Source of the DNA: Azolla pinnata
Taxonomy: Eukaryota > Streptophyta > Polypodiopsida > Salviniales > Salviniaceae
Length of the DNA: 30,723 nucleotides
Assembly (NCBI GenBank): GCA_037176905.1
Contig: JBBBWG010030377.1
Location: 2,501 to 33,223 of the forward strand
Reading direction: 5' to 3'
The position numbers and the translations under genes were made by a program. The number at the start of each line of letters is the position of its first letter. Positions within the stretch are counted from its first letter, which is position 1. A model generated the notes under the pieces. That model searched no databases. It worked only from the letters and a program-made list of their open reading frames with translations, and had not been told where the DNA came from. This document shows, piece by piece, positions 8,360 through 16,597 of this stretch.

Positions 8360-11119
8360 CTATGTCCCTCGACTGTGTTTTTTTGCACAACTTCTCGAAT
8401 CGCACCAGAATTGATCACCAACAGAAACCAATCGAGGTCTTCTCTCTACACTTCCCGTCTCTCTTTCCCCCGAATCCTTTTCCTCCCCCCACCTCACGAT
8501 GTTACTTACGTTGTCGGCATCTTCGCGCACGGCAGAAGCTGCATAGAGGCTCCGCCATGAGGAGCTGGAGCCGGCGTTCGAGCTCTGCAGCGCTCGGTCG
8601 AAGGCCAGGCTGGCGAGCTTCACATTGCCCCATCGACGGCAAGCGGCCAGCAGGGCACGCCATGCAGGAAGGTAGGCAGAAAGGCAAGGCATCGCCGCGA
8701 TCATCGACATGGCCTTGCCAAAGTGCCCGATGCATGCCAGCGAAGCGGCTACGCATGCATGATGCTCTGGATGGGGATCGATGCCGTAGGAGGCGGACAT
8801 GGTGCCGAAGCACGCCCGAGCGTCGTTCCAGAGCCCTGCGCGAGCGCAAGCACTCAAGACGCAGAGGAACGTGACGTGGTCGGGCGAGTGGCCCTCGTCC
8901 AGCATCAGCTGGAAGCAGCTGAGGGCCTCGCGGGCGAGCCCGAGGCGGGCATATCCGGAGAGGAGCGCCGACCACGAGAACGCGTTCCTGATCGGGAGCC
9001 CCTCGAGCACGTGCAGGGCTCTGTCGAGCATACCGCATTTGGCGTACATGTCCACCAGCGCAGTTCCGAGCACGACGTCCTTGCCCAGCAGGCCCATGTC
9101 GAGTATCGAACCGTGGAGCTCCTGGCCCCTGGCGAGGGCCCCGACGCTGGCGCAGGCCTTGAGAACGGAGAGGAAGGTGACGGCGTTCGGGCGCACGCGC
9201 TCGCCCTGCATCTGCTCGAAGCAGCTGAGGGCTTCCCAGGCTCGGCCCAGCTGCGCATATCCTGCGATCAGCGCCGACCACGAGACCACGTCGCGGGCGC
9301 GCAGCTCCTCCTCGTGCACCTGCCGGGCTCTGCAGACTGCGCCGCATCTGGCGTACATGTCGACGAGCGCGCTCCCGAGCACGGGGTTCTGGCCCCCGAG
9401 CAACCCCCGCCTCGACAGCAGCTCGTGAACCCGCGCTCCCTGCTCGACCGCGCCCGCTCTGCTGCACGCCTTCAGCATGCAGGCGAAGGTGACCGCGTTG
9501 GGCGGAATGCCCTCGCTCAGCATCTGCTCGAAGCAGTCGAGGGCCTCGCGGAGCCGGCCCTGTTCCGCGTACCCGGAGATCACAGCCGACCACGTCGCCA
9601 CATTCCTCCGACGATCGGTGAGCCTGTCGAGCAATCCGCGCGCCTTTGCGAGCATGCCGCATTTCGCGTACATGTCGACGAATGCAGTGCAGAGAGCCGC
9701 ATCATCTAGAAGGCTCGGGAGATCTGCATCGATCTCCGCGGCATCCTGGAGCAGTTTCTCGCCCATCTGCGCAGCTCCGATCCGCCCACAGGCCTTGAGG
9801 ATGCCGATCGCCGTGACCGCGTCCGGGGACAGGCCCTCGATCCGCATCTGTTCCAAGCACTGCAGGGCGATGCGGCCCTGCCCCGCCTCCGCATGCCCCA
9901 CGATGAGCGCATTCCACGAGACGACGTTCCGGACGCGGAGCCGATCGTGCACCTGCCGCGCCTCGTCGAGCACACCGCATTTCGCGTACATGTCCAGCAG
10001 AGAGGCGCCGAGGACGGTATCGTCGTCGTCTTCCTTGCCGCGTGCTAGCCCCAGAATCGTGCAGTGGATTCGTCTGCCGATGCAGATCGATCCGATCGCG
10101 CCCGACGCATTCAAGCCCCCGATGAGGATGACCCCATCGGGGCACACGCCCTCGATTTGCATCCTCTCGAAGCATCTCCACGCCTCCTCGCCGCGCCCAT
10201 GTCGTGCATACGCATTCATCAGCGCGGACCAGCAGATCGCATCCCGATTCGGGAGCTCATCGTGGACTTGCTGCGCTCTTTCGATCGCGCCACATCTCGC
10301 ATACATGCCCACCAGGGCATTCCCCAGCACCGCATTCTTCTCCACCGATCGCTTCCTCGCGATCTCGCCATGGATATGGATGCCCTCTTCGATCGCACCC
10401 ATGCTGCCGCAGGCCTTGAGGATGGAGATGAAAGTGATGGCGTTCGGAGAGAGGCCCTCGCCCCGCTGCATCTCTTCGTAGCAGCTCATCGCTTCCCTGC
10501 ATCGCCCATGGTGAGCATACCCTGAGATCAAAGCCGACCAAGTGACCACATCTCGCACCGGCATGGCTTCGTGCACCTGCCGCGCCTCCGCGAGCCTACC
10601 ACATTTCGCATACATGTCCACCATCGCTGTAGCAAGGCAAGATGCTGATGCTGATGCTGATGATGATGATGATGATGATGATGCTGTTGCATCGGAATCG
10701 CCCCTGCACACGATCTCCATGTGAATCTGCATGCCTTTCTCTACGCATGCTATGCTACCACATGCCTTCAGCAGACAGATGAAAGTGACCACATCTGGCG
10801 ACACGCCTGCCTCCCGCATGCTCTCCATGCATTCCAGGGCTTCCTCCGCCTGCCGGCCATGCCCGGAAGCAGCGTAGCCGGCCAGCAGCGAGTTCCAGAC
10901 GACGGTGCTGCGGCCATGGAGCTCGCCGTGGAGCTTCTTGGCTCGCTGCATCCGACCACATCTGGCGTACATGGTGATGAGGACGCTGACCAGGTAAGGG
11001 TTGTTTGGGAGGAGGCCCTTCTGCGTGAGCTCGCCATGGATGCGGACGCCCTGGCGGAGATCCTTCCTCCTGGCGCACTCCTTGAGCAAGGAGACGAAGG
11101 CCTTAGCGCTGAGCTCCAT
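8360..11119 (-). CDS. PLS-type pentatricopeptide repeat protein (PPR-1)
   Basis: This single uninterrupted frame encodes 919 residues. The first in-frame ATG is at 11119 (MELSAKAFVSLLKECARRKD); the frame opens further upstream but with no ATG. Seven L motifs of the form ALVDMYAKCG recur about every 310 bases, each followed by an S motif (VSWSALI-GYA) and a P motif (VTF--LKAC), giving over 20 PPR motifs. The end matches the E1 region (AWRALLAACRRWGNVKLA). No DYW or E+ deaminase domain is visible. Such proteins typically bind organellar RNA; the target is unknown. A run of Ser/Ala (SDATASSSS...) from a microsatellite sits in the second triad. Base composition is visibly more GC-rich than PPR-3 and PPR-4. 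A GTAAGT donor at 8509 could end the exon after codon 870, so the last 49 residues are doubtful. Confidence 0.85.
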   Translation of the reverse strand: MELSAKAFVSLLKECARRKDLRQGVRIHGELTQKGLLPNNPYLVSVLITMYARCGRMQRAKKLHGELHGRSTVVWNSLLAGYAASGHGRQAEEALECMESMREAGVSPDVVTFICLLKACGSIACVEKGMQIHMEIVCRGDSDATASSSSSSSSASASASCLATAMVDMYAKCGRLAEARQVHEAMPVRDVVTWSALISGYAHHGRCREAMSCYEEMQRGEGLSPNAITFISILKACGSMGAIEEGIHIHGEIARKRSVEKNAVLGNALVGMYARCGAIERAQQVHDELPNRDAICWSALMNAYARHGRGEEAWRCFERMQIEGVCPDGVILIGGLNASGAIGSICIGRRIHCTILGLARGKEDDDDTVLGASLLDMYAKCGVLDEARQVHDRLRVRNVVSWNALIVGHAEAGQGRIALQCLEQMRIEGLSPDAVTAIGILKACGRIGAAQMGEKLLQDAAEIDADLPSLLDDAALCTAFVDMYAKCGMLAKARGLLDRLTDRRRNVATWSAVISGYAEQGRLREALDCFEQMLSEGIPPNAVTFACMLKACSRAGAVEQGARVHELLSRRGLLGGQNPVLGSALVDMYARCGAVCRARQVHEEELRARDVVSWSALIAGYAQLGRAWEALSCFEQMQGERVRPNAVTFLSVLKACASVGALARGQELHGSILDMGLLGKDVVLGTALVDMYAKCGMLDRALHVLEGLPIRNAFSWSALLSGYARLGLAREALSCFQLMLDEGHSPDHVTFLCVLSACARAGLWNDARACFGTMSASYGIDPHPEHHACVAASLACIGHFGKAMSMIAAMPCLSAYLPAWRALLAACRRWGNVKLASLAFDRALQSSNAGSSSSWRSLYAASAVREDADNVSNIVRWGEEKDSGERETGSVERRPRLVSVGDQFWCDSRSCAKKHSRGT
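10641..10685. repeat. in-frame GAT/GCT microsatellite in PPR-1
   Basis: A run of GATGCT and GAT triplets (+ strand) lies in the coding sequence of PPR-1, which reads it on the minus strand as Ser and Ala codons. It lengthens the linker between a P motif and the following L motif without breaking the frame. Confidence 0.9.
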
Positions 11120-11212
11120 GGCTATGGCGGGAGGAAGATGAAGGCGACATTGGCCTCTCTTGCAAAAACTGCCCAACGAACTCAAAATGTCACAGGAAGT
11201 GTTTTTTGTCTG

Positions 11213-11221
11213 TTATATATA
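11213..11221 (-). promoter_or_regulatory. candidate TATA box of PPR-1
   Basis: On the minus strand the sequence reads TATATATAA, about 95 bases upstream of the PPR-1 ATG at 11119. A start of transcription about 30 bases further on (near 11185) would leave a leader of some 65 bases. The placement is plausible but rests on motif and distance only. Confidence 0.45.
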
Positions 11222-11325
11222 TGAAAGAGATAGAGAGGAGAGATGGGTTTGTCTTCCAATTTGGGTTTTTGTTTGCGACTCCGCGGATGATAGGATCGCA
11301 GCTCCCGATCGAATCTGGCAAGTCC

Positions 11326-11477
11326 GATCTGGAATCTCGTAAGATAATCGCGGCTAGATTCCAGAACCTTGCGATGTCTGATCTGGGATCTCGTAAGAGA
11401 ATCGCAGCTAGATTCCAAAACCTTGCGACGTTTGATCCGGAATCTTGTAAGAGAATCGCAACGAGATTCCAGAACCC
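11326..11477. repeat. 54-bp tandem repeat, 2.8 copies
   Basis: Units start with GATCTGGAATCTCGTAAGA at 11326, GATCTGGGATCTCGTAAGA at 11380 and GATCCGGAATCTTGTAAGA at 11434, each running on through AGATTCCAGAACC. The period is exactly 54 bases for the first two copies, so several reading frames remain open through it; these frames are not genes. The array lies about 110-260 bases upstream of the PPR-1 TATA candidate. Confidence 0.9.
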
Positions 11478-12347
11478 GGGCATATTACGAGCATGCCGAT
11501 GCCTTTCGATTTGCTTTCGTTTGCGGCTCCGTGGGCGCTTTCTTCGTCGGTGATGGATGGATCGCAGCTCCCGATTGAAAAAACTGACAAATGACGAGCA
11601 TCTCTTCATGCAATGTTCGATCTGGAGTCCGTGAGAGAAGCATATCTAAGTTTCCTGAACCAGGCATTGCGAGCATGCTGATTGTGTGCAATTCAGTATT
11701 TGCGCAATTCGGCCATATGCCTCCACGAGTATCACAACAGAGAGAGAGAAGCTCCTGGATTTAGTTTCCATTTTGCCCATTGTAATCATAGTGATTGAAA
11801 AGCAAAGCCTGGTCCCGGGACAATCCACGAAATCGGATGAAATGGTACCAGCTTGTGCAGGTGTATAATACACAATAGGATAGCAATCCGACGGTTCCTT
11901 CTTGGTAGGGCGATAGCAATCCCTCGCCATAGCTCATCATAGAAATTCCTATTTGCTCCGTCCAATTCATCTCACAGTCTGGCGCCCCTCCAAGCATCAA
12001 TGTCTCCAACTTCTATTATTTTCTTGCATCAACGTTTTGTTTGTTTTTTCCCTGCTCCTCCGAACTAGACAGCTCTCCGTGTTTGACATCTCTTGTTTCC
12101 ATGCCTACGATCGATCGATCATTGCCGTCAGATATCAGTAATCCTCCTTGATGATGAATTCCCTTCTTCATCTCAAACACCCTGACGCAGAGCCCACCAT
12201 ACTCTTAACCATTTCGGAACCGTAAGACCACGTAGCAGAAGCGTCTTCATCCAAACTGTGACTGGGGCCTCGAGACGGTATCTCTATCGCAGATCCTACA
12301 TAACAAAGATCGGCAACATGTTTTCATTGAAGCCACCAGAGACCCCA

Positions 12348-14402
12348 TCATTTTTGCAGAGAAGCATGGGCATCAGATTGTATCACATTATCGTACGCGA
12401 GCCTTGCGAGCCCCATATTCCCCGACTTCTTACAAGCCGTTAACAACGCCATCCAAGCGGCGAACTGATCCGGCGAGGGCATCGCTCCGATCAGCGCCAG
12501 AGCCTGCTCGAAGCGACCCGAGCCCGCAGAAGCCGCGACCATGCGAATCTGGTGCTCCGGATCCGACACTACGCCGTAGCTCCTGGTCATCGACTCGAAG
12601 TACGTCTGGGCCTCGTCGGGCCGCCCTCCGCGGCTGCAAGCGCCGAGGAGCGCCTGGAAAGTGATCGCATTCGGCGACAGATCGTCCTCCTCCTGCAAGC
12701 GCCGCAGACAGCTCGATGCCGCCTCCAGCTCCCCTCGCTGCGCATACCCCGCCATCAAAGCATTCCAGCATGCGACATCGCGGATCGGGAGCTCTTCCAG
12801 AGTCCTCTGTGCTGCCGTGAGCACGCCGCATCTGGCATACATGCCGACCAAGGCGGTGCCGAGGATCATATTCGTCTCGACCAAGCCCAGACTCCGGACC
12901 TCATCGTGAACCTGCTTCCCCTTGTCGACCGCGCCCAGGCTCCCGCAAGCCTTCAGAACGCAGACGAATGCGACGGCGTCGGGTAGAAACCCTTCGTTCT
13001 GCATCTGCTCGAAAGACGCGAGCGCCTCACGGCCCTCATCCTCCTGTTGCGTGTACCCGGCAATCAGCGCTGACCATGACACTCGGTCCCGGATCGGGAG
13101 CTCTTCTAGCACCTGCCTCGCCTTCGCCAGCTCGCCGCATTTGGCGTACATGTCGACGAGAGCCGTGCCGAGGATAACATTGTGCTGCTCCTCCAGCAAC
13201 CCGCGCTTCGCGATCTCCTCATGAAGGGCCTCTCCTCGCCAGACATCTCCTGTGCTGGCACAAGCCTTGAGGATGCAGACGAAGGTAACAGGCTCGGGGA
13301 AGAAGCCCTCCTCGCGCATCTGGCCGAAACAAGCCAGAGCTTCGCGGTCTTGCCCTCTTCCGACATGCCCCGCGATGAGCGCGTTCCACGAGACGGAGCT
13401 CCGGTTCTCGGCGAGCTTCTCGTGCACGTCTCGCGCCCTGGGGAGGGCCCCGAGCTTCGCATACATGTCGACGAGCGCGGCGCCGAGGACCGCGTTCTTC
13501 TGGCCCCCCCGGAGCAAATCGAGGCCGAGAATCTCATCGTGGACTCGAGCCCCCGTCTCAAGATCGCCATTGCCAGTGCAAGCTTTTAGAACGCTAGCAA
13601 AAACGATCGAATCGGGAGTTAGGCCCTCGGCTCGCATCTGCTCGAAGCAACGCAAGGCCTGGTGGGCGAGCCCTGGCCTGCTGGCAAACCCTGCGATCAA
13701 CGCCGACCAAGATACCACGTCCCGAACAGGAAGCTCTTCGAGCACCTGCTCGGCTCTGCGGAGCTCGCCGCATCTGGCGTACATGTCGACGATTGCAGTG
13801 CCCAGAACAACGACGCTTCTGTCATCGACGCTATCGAGCAATCCGCGACGGAGGATCTCGGCGTGGACCCGATCCCCTTCTTCGATCGCTCCGATGCCCT
13901 TCAAGACGCCAACGAATGTGATATGATCCGGAGCCAGAGCCTCCCTCTGTATCATGCTCAGACTCTGCAAGCACAACCACGACGAGGACACCGATGATGC
14001 ATCTTCTTCCTCCTCCTTGCAGCTGCCTCTTCTTCCTCCTCCTCCTCCTCCTCCTCCTCCTCCTCCTCCTCCTCCTCCTCCTCGCCGCCGTGCTGCATTG
14101 CCATAGCCGCCGACAAGCGCATTCCAAGATGCTAAGCTCCGGAATCGGAGCTCTTCGTGCAAGCTCTGCGCCCTCGCGAGGTCGCAACATTCCACGTAGA
14201 GATGGATCAAGGCGCTCGCGATGTACGGGTTCGCATCGATCCAGTTCTTCTTCTTCTCCTTCGCCGCCGCCGCCGAGAGCTCGGCATGGATCCTCGCCCC
14301 TCCTCGCAGATCCCTCTTCTGGCAGCACTTCTTGATCTGCTCCACTATCCTGCATCCTTCCTCCATGTCTGCAGCTCTTCTTCCGAAGCTGCTTCTTTCC
14401 AT
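12348..14402 (-). CDS. PLS-type pentatricopeptide repeat protein (PPR-2)
   Basis: An intronless frame of 684 residues starts at the ATG at 14402 (MERSSFGRRAADMEEG); an in-frame stop closes the frame just upstream. Five L motifs (for example ALVDMYAKCG, ALVGMYARCG) each precede S and P motifs, so about 15 PPR motifs are present. The end reads through the E1-like WMALLTACKKSGNMGLARLA and stops at DAHASLQK, about 45 residues earlier than PPR-4, so the second E-type motif is missing. No DYW domain is seen. The first S motif is interrupted by 16 glycines and an acidic Ser-rich stretch encoded by a TCC/GGA microsatellite. The gene is GC-rich like PPR-1 and lies in tandem with it, same strand. An organellar RNA target is likely by family but not shown. 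Confidence 0.85.
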   Translation of the reverse strand: MERSSFGRRAADMEEGCRIVEQIKKCCQKRDLRGGARIHAELSAAAAKEKKKNWIDANPYIASALIHLYVECCDLARAQSLHEELRFRSLASWNALVGGYGNAARRRGGGGGGGGGGGGGGGGRRGSCKEEEEDASSVSSSWLCLQSLSMIQREALAPDHITFVGVLKGIGAIEEGDRVHAEILRRGLLDSVDDRSVVVLGTAIVDMYARCGELRRAEQVLEELPVRDVVSWSALIAGFASRPGLAHQALRCFEQMRAEGLTPDSIVFASVLKACTGNGDLETGARVHDEILGLDLLRGGQKNAVLGAALVDMYAKLGALPRARDVHEKLAENRSSVSWNALIAGHVGRGQDREALACFGQMREEGFFPEPVTFVCILKACASTGDVWRGEALHEEIAKRGLLEEQHNVILGTALVDMYAKCGELAKARQVLEELPIRDRVSWSALIAGYTQQEDEGREALASFEQMQNEGFLPDAVAFVCVLKACGSLGAVDKGKQVHDEVRSLGLVETNMILGTALVGMYARCGVLTAAQRTLEELPIRDVACWNALMAGYAQRGELEAASSCLRRLQEEDDLSPNAITFQALLGACSRGGRPDEAQTYFESMTRSYGVVSDPEHQIRMVAASAGSGRFEQALALIGAMPSPDQFAAWMALLTACKKSGNMGLARLAYDNVIQSDAHASLQK
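14031..14090. repeat. TCC/GGA microsatellite encoding poly-Gly in PPR-2
   Basis: A nearly pure run of CCT/TCC triplets on the + strand is read on the minus strand as about 16 glycine codons within PPR-2. It falls inside the helical S motif at the point where the first PPR triad should continue, so that motif is probably disrupted or looped out. Confidence 0.9.
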
Positions 14403-14450
14403 GGGGTATTGCACATCGCTCTAGAATGGGGTACTGGGGATTCGGCTCCG

Positions 14451-14473
14451 AAACCCTAGCTTTTGAACCCTAG
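14451..14473 (-). promoter_or_regulatory. telo-box motifs upstream of PPR-2
   Basis: AAACCCTAG at 14451 and GAACCCTAG at 14465 resemble the plant telo-box (AAACCCTA), a promoter motif common in genes for translation and organelle biogenesis. They lie about 50-70 bases upstream of the PPR-2 ATG. Function is inferred from the known motif; chance similarity to the nearby telomeric tract is possible. Confidence 0.4.
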
Positions 14474-14892
14474 GAAGGAAAAGGAACAGAAAGACAGGAT
14501 GATGAAGCAAGCGTACCACCATGTCAGGCTCTCCATGTGGAAGACGACGCCATTGGAGCTGTGCAGGGCGAGCTCTTCTGAGCACTGAGAGAGTTCCACA
14601 GAAGGCCGGAATAGGCAAAACCTCCCTCCTCGCCCTCGCCCTCGCCCTGCAAGGAAGGGAATCTCGGAATCCCTTTGTTCCCTGATTTGTACACAGTCGT
14701 AGTTCCGGAGCTGAAGAAGACCCTATGTTCTGCGAAGGATGCTGGTGATGGTGATGATGGTGATGCTGATGATGCTGGCTGTGATGGTGATGCTGCTGAT
14801 GCTGCTGGTCATGGTGATGCTGGCGGTGATGCTGATGATGCTGATGCTGGTGGTTCTCTGAGCTTTGCTTCTCTTCCTTGGTTACCACTGTA

Positions 14893-14941
14893 TGGAGTAT
14901 ATCCAAGCGGTAAGGCATCGGTTTTTGATACCGACACATGC
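14893..14941 (+). pseudogene. truncated tRNA-Gln(UUG)-like sequence, organellar type
   Basis: TGGAGTA forms a 5' acceptor strand, followed by TATCCAAGCGGTAAGGC (D arm and loop) and an anticodon arm TCGGT-TTTTGAT-ACCGA. That arm has a perfect 5-bp stem and a 7-base loop with anticodon TTG, U33 and A37. The sequence resembles plant mitochondrial trnQ as I remember it. The T arm and 3' acceptor strand are absent: after CACATGC the sequence runs straight into the GAT repeat. It is therefore a remnant, not a working tRNA gene. A nuclear insertion of organellar DNA is the likely origin. Confidence 0.65.
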
Positions 14942-15432
14942 TGGTGATGGTGATGCTGGTGATGATGGTGATGTTGGTGATGCTGCTGGTCATGGTGATG
15001 CTGGCGGTGATGCTGCTGATGGTGATGATGGTGACGATGGTGATGTTGATGATGGTGATGCTGATATGATGGTGATGATGGTGATATGGTGATTCTAGTG
15101 ATGCTGTTGGTCATGGTGATGCTGGCGGTGATGTTGCTGATGGTGACAATGGTGATGTCGATGGTGTGGTGACGGTGATGATGCTTGTGATGGTGATGGT
15201 GATGTTGGTGAGGCTGGTGATGCTGGTGATGACGTTGGTGATGCCGATGGTGATGACGGTGATGATGTCGATGGTGGTGGTGGTGACCATGGTGATGATG
15301 TTGGCGATGGTGGTTATGATGATGGTGATGATGATGATGCCGATGGTGCGGACGGTGGTGATGGTGGTGGTGATGATGTCGATGGTGGTGATGCTGGTGA
15401 CAATGGTGATGATGCTGGTGATGATGCTAGTG

Positions 15433-15532
15433 NNNNNNNNNNNNNNNNNNNNNNNNNNNNNNNNNNNNNNNNNNNNNNNNNNNNNNNNNNNNNNNNNNNN
15501 NNNNNNNNNNNNNNNNNNNNNNNNNNNNNNNN
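15433..15532. other. assembly gap (100 N)
   Basis: Exactly 100 undetermined bases lie inside the GAT-rich array. One hundred is a common placeholder for a gap of unknown size, so true length is not given by the window. Confidence 0.98.
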
Positions 15533-15970
15533 TGGTGATGGTGGTGGTGATGATGTCGATGGTGGTGATGCTGGTGACAATGGTGATGATGCTGGTGATG
15601 ATGCTAGTGGTGATGATGGTGATGATGTCGATGGTGATGATGGCGGTGGTGGTGAGGATGGCGGTGATGGCGATGACCATTCTGATGATGGCGGCGGTAG
15701 CGCAATGGCGTTTGATGATGCCGGTACTGATAACACTGATGATGCCGATTGGTGATGGCGGTTGATGAGGATGATGGTCATGATGGTGGTGGTTGTGCTA
15801 ATGATGATAGTGTTGCAACAGTTTATCGATCGAATCGATCGAGCCGATCGGGAGCTGCATAAACAACCCAACGTGAATATTTGCTCGTTTCCGCAAGAGA
15901 ACATCGTCCGGGGCTCGGCCTCCGGATGTGGGCTCGGGGCTCGATCTGAGCAACCGATCCAATCTTATCT

Positions 15971-16145
15971 TAAACCCTAAACCCTAAACCCTAAACCCTA
16001 AGCCCAAAACCTCTAAACCCTAAACCCTAAGCCCGAAACCTCTAAACCCTAAACCCTAAACCCTAAACCCTAAGCCCGAAACCTCTAAACCCTAAACCCT
16101 AAACCCTAAGCCCGAAACCTCTAAACCCTAAACCCTAAATTCCTG
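15971..16145. repeat. interstitial telomeric repeat tract (AAACCCT)n
   Basis: Fifteen perfect AAACCCT heptamers, the plant telomere unit, occur in blocks of 4, 2, 4, 3 and 2. Blocks are separated by a 15-base spacer, AAGCCCAAAACCTCT once and AAGCCCGAAACCTCT three times. Degenerate copies (GAAACCCTAAAACC) continue to about 16180. The tract is internal, about 450 bases upstream of the PPR-3 start. Confidence 0.95.
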
Positions 16146-16237
16146 AAACCCTAAAACCTTGAAACCCTAAAACCTAAATCACCAGCTCGCAGAGTTCCTG
16201 CGTTCGTCTGACAGAGACAGACAGCGAGCGCGAGGCC

Positions 16238-16588
16238 ATGGCCTTCTCTCCACCTTGCAACAGACCCAAATCCGTGCGAGCTCTCCGTCCATGGCTTCTC
16301 TCAGAGAGCCCCACAGAAGAAGAAGAAGAAGAAGAAGAAGAAGAAGAAGAAGAAGCAGCAGCAGCAGCAGGAGCAGCCCTGGCTTCTTCTTCCTTTGTCA
16401 CCAACACGCTGGTCGAAAGGGCGCTGTACCGCATCCAAGCAGGGGATTTGCAATCTTCGCCGTCGAATTCTTCTGGAAAGAGGGAAGATCTTCCCTTTGC
16501 TGAGCCCTCTGCAACGACAAAAGCGTGCCCGGTCAACAGCCGGAAGCAACAAGCGATGGCTTCTCGCAGATCTATGGAAGAAGACTGA
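16238..16588 (+). other. upstream open frame / leader of PPR-3
   Basis: An ATG-started frame of 116 codons ends at 16588, ten bases before the PPR-3 ATG. It includes a microsatellite (GAA then GCA triplets, 16316-16371) read as 13 Glu and then Ala. I recognise no domain, and the low complexity argues against a conserved protein. If transcribed with PPR-3 it would be a long uORF; alternatively it is part of an upstream exon, because CCTCCCTCCAG at 16614-16624 could be an acceptor in front of ATG 16628. Confidence 0.3.
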
Positions 16589-16597
16589 TTCCGATGG

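Larger units (their letters stand above)
11120..12347. other. intergenic region between PPR-2 and PPR-1
   Basis: The left half is the promoter and leader of PPR-1 and contains the tandem repeats described separately. The right half (about 11700-12347) is the PPR-2 3' flank; I see no gene in it beyond short GA runs (AGAGAGAGAG near 11740). Confidence 0.6.
14738..15815. repeat. GAT/GGT-rich microsatellite-minisatellite array
   Basis: About 1 kb is made of interspersed GATGGT, GATGCT, GGTGAT and GATGTC units, with triplet periodicity throughout. It is broken by a non-repetitive island at about 14853-14941 and by an assembly gap at 15433-15532. Longer units recur, for example CATGGTGATGCTGGCGGTGA at about 14809, 14992 and 15112. 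The long Met/Val- and Ile/Thr-rich or His-rich open frames on both strands are products of this periodicity. Confidence 0.92.
14403..16597. other. divergent intergenic centre of the PPR cluster
   Basis: This 2.2-kb region separates PPR-2 (left-pointing) from PPR-3 (right-pointing) and serves as both upstream regions. From left to right it has telo-box motifs near PPR-2, a unique stretch, the GAT array with tRNA-like island and gap, the interstitial telomeric tract, and a leader with a GAA microsatellite. No protein gene is supported inside it; the open frames are artefacts of triplet-periodic repeats. Confidence 0.7.

Noticed and set aside
8723-10481. Long + strand open frames (328 and 334 codons) opposite PPR-1
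   Set aside because: They are antisense shadows of a GC-rich PPR gene; translation shows no domain, and the PPR reading on the other strand explains the periodicity.
11120-11185. Upstream extension of PPR-1 to 11185
   Set aside because: The codon there is TTG, not ATG; the first in-frame ATG is at 11119, and a TATA candidate at 11213 would put the transcript start near 11185.
11190-11609. 139-codon minus-strand frame with an 18-residue repeat
   Set aside because: The repeat is the 54-bp DNA tandem repeat read in frame; it lies in the PPR-1 upstream region and shows no other coding sign.
14421-15765. His/Gln-rich, Ile/Thr-rich and Met/Val-rich open frames over the GAT array
   Set aside because: Any frame through a triplet repeat stays open; some of these frames also read across the gap of Ns.
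15971-16145. Regular repeat-spacer pattern resembling a CRISPR array
   Set aside because: The units are plant telomere heptamers with an identical spacer; a plant nuclear context and lack of unique spacers exclude CRISPR.
16174-16536. Minus-strand Ser-rich frame of 120 codons before PPR-3
   Set aside because: Its core is the GAA microsatellite read as poly-Ser; flanks match no family that I recognise, and + strand leader use for PPR-3 is the simpler reading.
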